From Sphaerisporangium melleum (GTDB taxonomy: Bacteria > Actinomycetota > Actinomycetes > Streptosporangiales > Streptosporangiaceae), in contig NZ_BMNT01000013.1 in assembly GCF_014646695.1 (NCBI RefSeq), positions 60,755 through 124,754 of the forward strand: DNA of 64,000 nucleotides, in the 5' to 3' direction. Positions 58,519-64,000 of the stretch are shown piece by piece. Each line of letters opens with the position of its first letter. Position 1 is the stretch's first letter. The translations under genes and the position numbers were made by a program. The notes beneath the pieces were generated by a model. It saw only the letters and a list, made by a program, of their open reading frames with translations. It did not search any database and was not told where the DNA came from.

Positions 58519-59130
58519 TCACCGGCTTCCCAGGTGCGCGGACCTGCGGCGGCGCGCGTGCGGGACGACCGGCGAGGCGAGCCCCGCGGCCCGCTGGAAC
58601 AGCGCACCCGAGGCGCGGTGCGGCAGATCCACCGTACGCACGTGCCGGAAGCCGAGGCCGCTGTAGTAGGCCTGCAACTGCGGGTTGCTCTTGGAACAGT
58701 CGAGCCGCAGCCACCTGCGGCCGGTCGCCGCCACCCGCAGGGCCGCCCAGTCGAGCATGGTCTCGCCCAGGCCGCGCCCGGCGAAGGCGCGCCCGACGGC
58801 CAGTTTGTGCACATAGAGGGCACTCTCCGGGTGGTCGGCACGCCGCCAGAACTCCGGGTCCGCGTGGTCGTCCAGGGCCATCGTCGCGGCGGGCGGACGA
58901 ACGCCGCCGTCCTCCCCGGTGTCCTCGCCGTCCAGCACGTACAGGGTCCTCTCGGCGATGAGCGGCTCGATGCGCGCGGCGGGGAAGCCGTCCGCGGGCC
59001 ACTGCCGGATGCCCCGGCTGTGCAGCCAGCCCGCCGTCTCGGCCAGGAGCGCGAGGACGCCCGGCAGATCATCGGGAGTGGCGTTACGCAGGGTGAGCGA
59101 TCCGGCCGACTGGAGGGTGTGGGGGTACAT
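58519..59130 (-). CDS. GNAT family N-acetyltransferase
   Basis: This 203-residue acetyltransferase has motif A as KLAVGRAFAGRGLGETML (RGLGE pyrophosphate loop) and motif B with QAYYSGLGFRHV. The C-terminus is an Arg-rich tail. ATG at 59130 follows AAAGGACG. A short hairpin with a CGAAA loop lies upstream at 59165-59183. The substrate is unknown. Confidence 0.88.
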   Translation of the reverse strand: MYPHTLQSAGSLTLRNATPDDLPGVLALLAETAGWLHSRGIRQWPADGFPAARIEPLIAERTLYVLDGEDTGEDGGVRPPAATMALDDHADPEFWRRADHPESALYVHKLAVGRAFAGRGLGETMLDWAALRVAATGRRWLRLDCSKSNPQLQAYYSGLGFRHVRTVDLPHRASGALFQRAAGLASPVVPHARRRRSAHLGSR

Positions 59131-59488
59131 GGGGAACGTCCTTTCGTCGCCGCTGGTAGCGCCTCGGGCACCGAAAGTGCCCGACCGGGGGCGCGCGGCC
59201 CTATCAGTCAAGGCCGGGGACGAAAGCGCTTGCCGCCGGGCCTTGGGGGCCCTGGGGCGGAAGAGGAGGTCACCACGCGTGACGGGCGAACGCATCCCCA
59301 TCACCAGGCGTCACACGCGACGGCGCGGCCGTACCACGGGACCGGAGCCGCTTGCCGACGGTCACCGGGCGGGTCAAGGCCGCACGCGGGGCCGGTGGCC
59401 GGGCGGCCGGAACGACTCGGACGGGCCCGGCCGCGCCGGCCGGAGCCGGGCGGCCCGGCGGCGCGCCGTCAGCGGGCCGGGCCGGTGC
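59131..59488. other. Intergenic region between the GNAT and GntR genes
   Basis: No gene is seen in 358 bp. It contains a 7-bp hairpin CGGGCAC-CGAAA-GTGCCCG (59165-59183) in the GNAT leader and very GC-rich sequence toward the GntR stop. Confidence 0.4.
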
Positions 59489-60238
59489 TCAGCTCACCGC
59501 GAGCTCGTACCTGATCAGATGCTTGTCGGCGGGCAGCACCGAGACGGCGACCCGTACCGGGGTGTCCTCCCGGTCGTAGCCGACGCGGACGTAGACGACG
59601 ACGGGCGTTCCCGGTTCGAGCTGGAGGCGGGCGGACTCCTCCGGGGTCGGCATGCGCGCGGAGATGTCGTCCACGACACGCACCTGGCGGTGGCCGAGCT
59701 CCTCCAGCACGCGGTTGGCGCCGCGGAGGATGTCGGCGGGCCGGGCGATCTCGGAGTCGCGCACCAGCGCGTGCGGGAAGTAGGAGTCGTTGGTGTTGTA
59801 GGGCTGGTCGTCGACGTAGCGCAGCCGCCGCCGCACCACCGCGGGCACGTGCTCCTCCAGCTCCAGCCTGGCCGCGATCTCCTCGGGAGGCTGGACGATC
59901 GACACCTCGATCTCCTGGCCGGGCTTGCGGCCCTCCTTGGTGACCGCCTCGGCGAACGCCTCCCGGCGCAGCACCCCGGGCGGAGTGTTCAGCTCCGCCT
60001 GCGGACGCATGAGCAGGGCGCGGCGGTCGCGGACGAAGCTGCCGCGCCGGCGCATCCGGGTGATCAGGCCCTCATTCTCCAGCTCGGCCAGGGCGAGGCG
60101 TACCGTGTTCCGGCTGACCTCATGGCTGTCCATGAGGTCCATCTCCGTCGGCAGCTGGGCGCCCGGCCCGAGCTCGCCGGAGTAAATCGCCCTGCGCAGC
60201 TCGCCGGCCACCTGCTGGTACAGCGTCGACCGTGCCAA
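59489..60238 (-). CDS. GntR family regulator with UTRA domain (HutC subfamily)
   Basis: This 249-residue protein has a GntR winged helix (residues about 5-72, with MDSHEVSRNTVRLALAELENEG) and a UTRA domain (about 95-245, ending RYELAVS). The predicted start is TTG at 60238. TTTGTACC sites flank its promoter and the promoter of the divergent small gene, suggesting autoregulation and control of that gene. The ligand is unknown. Confidence 0.88.
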   Translation of the reverse strand: MARSTLYQQVAGELRRAIYSGELGPGAQLPTEMDLMDSHEVSRNTVRLALAELENEGLITRMRRRGSFVRDRRALLMRPQAELNTPPGVLRREAFAEAVTKEGRKPGQEIEVSIVQPPEEIAARLELEEHVPAVVRRRLRYVDDQPYNTNDSYFPHALVRDSEIARPADILRGANRVLEELGHRQVRVVDDISARMPTPEESARLQLEPGTPVVVYVRVGYDREDTPVRVAVSVLPADKHLIRYELAVS

Positions 60239-60260
60239 ATCTCACCTACGGTTGCGTCCT

Positions 60261-60354
60261 TTTGTACCTACGAATTTAGACGATCTCGATCTGACGGCAA
60301 ACAACCCCTTGACCCAAGCGTCTCCACCCCGCATTATCCAAACGTTGGTACAAA
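60261..60354. promoter_or_regulatory. Divergent promoters with two TTTGTACC sites
   Basis: TTTGTACC lies at 60261-60268 and its complement GGTACAAA at 60347-60354. For the plus strand TTGACC (60309-60314), 17 bp and CATTAT (60332-60337) form a promoter. For the minus strand TTGCCG, 16 bp and TAAATT (complements of 60295-60300 and 60273-60278) form another. Each operator copy lies just downstream of one predicted start. Confidence 0.6.
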
Positions 60355-60390
60355 TCCATCAAAGAGGCGGCGGCGAGGGGGTGAGGGCCT

Positions 60391-60735
60391 GTGCTGGCAG
60401 TCCGGGCGGGCACGCCATATCTGCCTTGGCACGATCCCCGCGAGGCGACGCGGCTCCTGCGCTACGCGCTGCACCGTGAGGGGTTCACCCACACCTACCA
60501 GAGCAGCGCGAACGGGATGTCCGTGCTCTCGGTGACCACCGAGCTGACCGTGTGGTGCCGTGGTGGCACGTTCCTGTGGACGGAGGACGGGCTCACCGTC
60601 ACCCATCCGTCGGACGATCCCGCGGGCGCCGCTCAGCTGGTCAAACGCCGTCTCCGCAGGCCGATCGAGGAGGAGCCGGGCACCACCCGGGCTCACGACT
60701 CCGGCGGTCGGCCGCCCACCGGCTCCGTGCGATGA
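60391..60735 (+). CDS. Hypothetical small protein controlled by the divergent GntR
   Basis: This 114-residue protein is not recognised. It has an alpha/beta look in residues 1-90 (PWHDPREATRLLRYALHRE, then beta-like stretches with VTTELTVWCRGG) and a disordered, polar tail. There is no signal peptide or membrane helix. GTG at 60391 has GAGGG upstream. It is the only gene between the GntR promoter region and two strong terminators, so it is probably the main target of that GntR. Confidence 0.65.
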   Translation: MLAVRAGTPYLPWHDPREATRLLRYALHREGFTHTYQSSANGMSVLSVTTELTVWCRGGTFLWTEDGLTVTHPSDDPAGAAQLVKRRLRRPIEEEPGTTRAHDSGGRPPTGSVR

Positions 60736-60740
60736 ACGAT

Positions 60741-60774
60741 CTCCAGGACCCCAACCCTCGCCGGGGTCCTGGAG
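60741..60774 (+). terminator. Terminator hairpin 1 after the small orphan gene
   Basis: A perfect 12-bp stem (60741-60752 with 60763-60774) has a 10-nt loop and starts 5 nt past the stop codon. Confidence 0.75.
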
Positions 60775-60789
60775 GTCGCGCCGGGGCGG

Positions 60790-60830
60790 AACGTGTCCTG
60801 GCGGGTCCCCCACGCCCGCCAGGACACGTT
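60790..60830 (+). terminator. Terminator hairpin 2 (tandem)
   Basis: A perfect 16-bp stem (60790-60805 with 60815-60830) has a 9-nt loop, 15 nt after hairpin 1. Confidence 0.75.
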
Positions 60831-61061
60831 TCCGTTACCACCGCGGCCCGGACCAGGGCGTGTACGCCCGCCGGGGCCGCCGTCGCGCCACCTCCCTCCG
60901 CAGGTGCCGCTGTTCGCACCCCCTGACGTGTCCCTCGTCACACGATCAGCACTTGACCTGAAGCATGGTTGAAGTTGCATGCTGAAAGCGCCGCACCTCG
61001 ATCGGCGAAGACTCGCACGGTCAGGGAAGCACGCGGTTTCCGGTTCAGGAGGGACGGGGCG

Positions 61062-61760
61062 TTGACGTACAGGCCGAGCGCTCCACCTCCCCTTCCGCCC
61101 CTGCCGCTCGCACGGGCCGCCGAGCCCGCCGACACGAGCGGGAACGGACGGCGGGCCAGGCCGCTGAACGGGCACGCGCTGGAGCATCCGGCGGCCCGCG
61201 CGGCCACGGAGGGCCCGGCGCCCGCCGGTGGCCGCTCCCGGACACGGGCCCCCCTGCGCGACGCCGGCTCCGGAGGCGATCCGGCCGACTCCCGGCACTT
61301 CAGGAGCGTGCTCGGACGCTTCGCCACCGGCGTGGCGGCCGTCACCGCCGTCGACCCGGCCGATGGTCTCCCCCGCGGCCTCGCGGTCAACTCCTTCACC
61401 TCGGTCTCGCTGGACCCCCCGCTCGTGGCCTTCTGCGTCTCGAACACCAGCACGACATGGCCGCGCATCAGAGCGGCCGAACTCATGTGCGTGAACGTGC
61501 TGTCGGAGCGGCAGGAGCACGTCAGCAGGCGACTCGCGGCCAGGGCCGGGGACAAGTTCGCCGGGCTGTCCTTGCGCACCTCACCTGGCGGTGGCCCGCT
61601 CATCGACGGAGCGCTCGCCTGGCTGGAGTGCGTGGTCGAGGCCGAACACCCCGCCGGCGACCACAGCATCGTGGTGGCCCGAGTCCTGGCCCTGGACGCG
61701 CACGCCGACCACGGGCCACTGGTGTTCTTCCGCGGCGACTACGGCCGTTTCGAGCCCTGA
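61062..61760 (+). CDS. Flavin reductase family protein (FMN-binding split barrel)
   Basis: This 232-residue protein has the HpaC/flavin-reductase fold from about residue 78: FRSVLGRFATGVAAVTA, then GLAVNSFTSVSLDPPLVAFC and ECVVEAEHPAGDHSIVVARV. Such enzymes supply FMNH2 to monooxygenases. TTG at 61062 is chosen for AGGAGGGA seven nt upstream. This start gives an unusual 75-residue N-terminal extension rich in Pro, Ala and Arg. No monooxygenase partner is next to it. Confidence 0.85.
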   Translation: MTYRPSAPPPLPPLPLARAAEPADTSGNGRRARPLNGHALEHPAARAATEGPAPAGGRSRTRAPLRDAGSGGDPADSRHFRSVLGRFATGVAAVTAVDPADGLPRGLAVNSFTSVSLDPPLVAFCVSNTSTTWPRIRAAELMCVNVLSERQEHVSRRLAARAGDKFAGLSLRTSPGGGPLIDGALAWLECVVEAEHPAGDHSIVVARVLALDAHADHGPLVFFRGDYGRFEP

Positions 61761-61959
61761 CCCCGGTCATCCCGGACCGCTTCCCGGCCTGAGCCAGACG
61801 TCCGCCTGTGGCGCTCCACAACGGCGCGTTCTCCCCCATCGGGCACGGCACGAGCCTCGAACACGGCCATAGCCCTGTGGACAAAGGCAAGCGCCGGCCG
61901 TTCCGCATGGCATGATGTAGCCATCCGTAACGTCAACAACACGGAAAGCGACATCCCCC

Positions 61960-61989
61960 TTGTCCGCTCTGCACACAGACGCCTACAGT
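61960..61989 (+). promoter_or_regulatory. vapBC promoter, probably leaderless
   Basis: TTGTCC (61960-61965), 18 bp and TACAGT (61984-61989) predict transcription starting at about 61996, which is the vapB ATG itself. Confidence 0.55.
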
Positions 61990-61995
61990 CATGAC

Positions 61996-62262
61996 ATGGC
62001 ATCGGTACAGGTCGACGGCGTCCCCGAGGAGACCGTCGAGGCCCTCAAGTCCCAGGCGGCCGACCGAGGGCTCACCCTCACGGCCTACCTGCGCGCCGAG
62101 CTGGAGCGCCTGGCCGGCGCCGCCCAGGCCTCCGACGCCACCGAGCCCCGGCGCCCGACCAACGCCGAGGTCGTCCAGCGCATCCTCAGCCGCGACCGCC
62201 GCGGCGGCCCCACCAGAGACGAGATCGTCGAGCAGATCCGCCGCGTGCGTGATGCGTCGTGA
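61996..62262 (+). CDS. vapB: VapB/FitA-type antitoxin
   Basis: This 88-residue ribbon-helix-helix protein has DNA-binding strand and helices at residues 1-45 (ASVQVDGVPEETVEALKSQ, then LTLTAYLRAELERLA). Its C-terminal tail (RDEIVEQIRRVRDAS) should wrap the toxin. The toxin gene overlaps by 4 nt (GTGA), the standard operon form. The antitoxin-toxin complex usually represses its own promoter. Confidence 0.9.
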   Translation: MASVQVDGVPEETVEALKSQAADRGLTLTAYLRAELERLAGAAQASDATEPRRPTNAEVVQRILSRDRRGGPTRDEIVEQIRRVRDAS

Positions 62263-62663
62263 TCGTTATCGAGTCGTCGGCGATGGTGGAAGCACTTATC
62301 GCCGACTCCGCCGATCCGGTGCTCATGGAGCTCATGGCCGACCACGAGCTACACGCTCCGACACTCCTGGACTTCGAGGTCGCCAGCGCCCTGCGTGGGC
62401 GCACTCTCGGCCGCAAGCTGACCCCGGCCCGGCTGGTCAACGCGATCGCCGACTTCCAGGTCCTTGATGTACGTCGCCATCAGATGACGGGCGCGCTGCA
62501 CGAGATCCTCGACCTGCGTGACAACTTCACCGCGTACGACGCGGCTTACGTCGTGCTGGCGCATCTTCTGGACGCGCCTCTCGTCACAGCCGATGTGAAG
62601 ATGAAGGTCGCAGAGAAGGCCGGCATCGAGGTCCGCATTTTGGACAGCAGCGACATGCGGTAG
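62259..62663 (+). CDS. vapC: VapC PIN-domain toxin
   Basis: This 134-residue PIN ribonuclease would cleave tRNA or rRNA when released from VapB. Acidic active-site residues are seen as Glu in DFEVASALRG, Asp in TAYDAAYVVLA and Asp in TADVKMK. The first one, usually Asp in a VDASAL motif, is Glu here (IESSAMVEAL). Activity may persist with Glu or be lowered. GTG at 62259 overlaps the vapB stop. A strong hairpin follows at 62721. Confidence 0.9.
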   Translation: MIVIESSAMVEALIADSADPVLMELMADHELHAPTLLDFEVASALRGRTLGRKLTPARLVNAIADFQVLDVRRHQMTGALHEILDLRDNFTAYDAAYVVLAHLLDAPLVTADVKMKVAEKAGIEVRILDSSDMR

Positions 62664-62720
62664 ACACGGCGCCCCGCAGTGGGCATAGCGCACGGCCGCT
62701 CCGCCCCGCCGCTCGCTTCA

Positions 62721-62765
62721 CCTCTGCCGCCGTGTCCGTGAAGCCCGCGGACACGGCGGCAGAGG
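62721..62765 (+). terminator. Terminator hairpin after vapC
   Basis: A perfect 18-bp stem (62721-62738 with 62748-62765) has a 9-nt loop, about 60 nt past the vapC stop. Confidence 0.75.
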
Positions 62766-62900
62766 CCACCGATCAGCCCCACCCGAGGAGACGTGGGCCG
62801 GGCGGTCCTGTGGGGGCGGAGGCGAGGACCTTTGCCTGTGGGGGGGTTTGAGCGGGGGCGGGCTTGGCGGGGCGGCGGTGAGGATGGAGCGGGGGGACCC

Positions 62901-64000
62901 ATGTCTTCTGCTTACGCCCGCCGGGAAGACGAACGGTTGCTCAGCGGACGCGGCCGGTTCGTCGCCGACATGCACATGCCCGGATGCCTGGAGGCGGCCT
63001 TCGTCCGCAGCCCGGTGGCGCACGGCAGGCTGCGCGAGGTGGGCTGCGCCGCGGCCCGGCTGGTGCCCGGGGTCGCGGGTGCCTGGGCGGCCGCCGATCT
63101 GTCCGCTGTTTCCTCGTGCGCCGTGCCGGCCATCGGCCTGCCGGACCTGCCACCGGTACCGCCGACGCTCCTGGCCGGCCTGTCGACGCCGGGAGCGGTG
63201 GCCGGACGCGACTGGCCCGTGCTGGCCACCGACCGGGTGCGGTACGCCGGCGAGGCGGTCGCCGTGGTCGTCGGCGAGGACCGCTACCGGGCCGAGGACG
63301 GAGCGGCCGAGGTCAAGGTCGTGATCGACCCGCTGCCCGCGATGGTGGACACCGCCACCGCGCTGGAGAGCCCGGTGACCCTGTTCGAAGGGCTGAGCAA
63401 TGTCGCGCTGGAGGGCTCGGCCGGCAGGCCGATCGACGAGACGGTGTGGCGTGAGGCCGCCGTCGTGGTCGAGGCGCGATACCGCCAGCAGGTGCTGCTG
63501 CCCACGCCGATGGAGTGCCGCGTCTTCCTCGCCGCCCCCACCGTGGACGGGTTGACGGTGTGGTGCTCGCACCAGATGCCGCACCGGCTGCACCGGGAAC
63601 TGGCCGCGCTGCTGAGGTGCCCGCCGGACCGCATCCGCGTGATCGTGCCGGACAGCGGCGGCGCGTTCGGGTCCAAGAGCCCGACCTTCCCCGAGTACAT
63701 CGTGGCCGCGCACCTGGCCCTGCGGCTGGGACGGCCGGTCCGGTGGGTCGAGGACCGCATGGAGTCGCTGCTCGCCGCGACGCGCGGGCGCGGCCAGGAC
63801 CAGCGGGTGCGGCTGGCCGCCGACGCCGATGGGCACCTGCTGGCGTACGAGCTGGCGATCGACGCCGATGTCGGGGCCTACCCGCACCTCGGGTCGGGGC
63901 TTCCCCTGCAGACCGCCCGCATGGCGACCGGGCCGTACACCACCCCTCGCGTGCACGCCACCGTGCGCTCGGTGCTCACGAACACGATGATGACCTATCC
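62901..64000 (+). CDS. Xanthine dehydrogenase family molybdopterin-binding subunit (3' end outside window)
   Basis: This is the large subunit of a molybdenum hydroxylase (CoxL/XdhB-type). The visible 366 codons show the N-terminal aldehyde-oxidase hammerhead domain (RREDERLLSGRGRFVADM, AFVRSPVAHGRL) and the start of the Mo domain. That start includes VPDSGGAFGSKSP, the loop that packs on the cofactor, and PVRWVEDRMESL. ATG at 62901 has GGAG at about 11 nt upstream. Medium and small subunit genes would be expected beyond the window. The substrate (aldehyde, CO or purine) cannot be told. Confidence 0.9.
   Translation, partial: MSSAYARREDERLLSGRGRFVADMHMPGCLEAAFVRSPVAHGRLREVGCAAARLVPGVAGAWAAADLSAVSSCAVPAIGLPDLPPVPPTLLAGLSTPGAVAGRDWPVLATDRVRYAGEAVAVVVGEDRYRAEDGAAEVKVVIDPLPAMVDTATALESPVTLFEGLSNVALEGSAGRPIDETVWREAAVVVEARYRQQVLLPTPMECRVFLAAPTVDGLTVWCSHQMPHRLHRELAALLRCPPDRIRVIVPDSGGAFGSKSPTFPEYIVAAHLALRLGRPVRWVEDRMESLLAATRGRGQDQRVRLAADADGHLLAYELAIDADVGAYPHLGSGLPLQTARMATGPYTTPRVHATVRSVLTNTMMTY

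Larger units (their letters stand above)
60736..61061 (+). other. Intergenic region with two hairpins and flavin-reductase promoter
   Basis: No gene is seen in 326 bp. Two terminator hairpins occupy 60741-60830. TTGACC at 60953-60958 is a likely -35 for the flavin reductase gene. An inverted repeat AGCATG-N10-CATGCT at 60962-60983 overlaps the expected -10 and could be an operator. Confidence 0.4.

Overview
The window is high-GC (roughly 70%) chromosomal DNA from an actinomycete. GTG and TTG starts, GTGA/ATGA gene overlaps, RHH/PIN toxin modules, a ClgR-type regulator and the order rimP-nusA-ylxR-infB-rbfA-nrnA-truB-ribF-rpsO-pnp all fit Actinobacteria. The gene style resembles Streptosporangiales or related filamentous genera; that assignment is inference. 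No tRNA, rRNA, CRISPR array, insertion sequence or prophage was seen.

Layout. 1-5.4 kb: the end of a sugar ABC transporter, a GH3 beta-N-acetylhexosaminidase, a membrane-anchored PstS-like protein and a ROK regulator. 5.7-7.4 kb: Rrf2 regulator, Nei-like glycosylase and ClgR. 7.6-13.7 kb: core block on the minus strand, ftsK-rodZ-like-rimO-pgsA-cinA. 13.7-26.2 kb: a pectin/galacturonate catabolic island. It holds a symporter, a tautomerase, two IclR regulators, KduI, uronate dehydrogenase, an enolase-superfamily enzyme, an ABC importer without an ATPase gene, KdgD and a secreted pectate lyase. 26.2-29.1 kb: RNase J and DapA. 29.5-36.6 kb: accessory genes (GntR, MocR/EamA pair, CGNR protein, GNAT, RibD-like/TetR pair) and MenA. 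36.7-51.4 kb: a long minus-strand core block, dapB-M16 protease-pnp-rpsO-ribF-truB-nrnA-rbfA-DUF503-infB-ylxR-nusA-rimP. 51.5-54.7 kb: lipoprotein, ferritin-like protein, DUF4236 protein and ProS. 54.9-64 kb: FprA, CitE-like protein, CutC, GNAT, GntR with a small orphan protein, flavin reductase, VapBC and the start of a molybdenum hydroxylase large subunit.

How the genes work together. The pectin island encodes depolymerisation outside the cell (pectate lyase), import (ABC importer and symporter), and an oxidative galacturonate route: uronate dehydrogenase, then a lactone or hexarate-processing enolase-family enzyme, then KdgD, giving alpha-ketoglutarate semialdehyde. KduI adds the entry step for unsaturated uronates, but KduD, KDG kinase and the semialdehyde dehydrogenase are not in the window. 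A 17-bp palindrome upstream of the symporter recurs in degenerate form upstream of kduI and the tautomerase gene, so an IclR regulon is likely. The core block couples transcription elongation (NusA), translation initiation (IF-2, RbfA, RimP, S15), RNA turnover (PNPase, RNase J, NrnA) and lysine/DAP synthesis.
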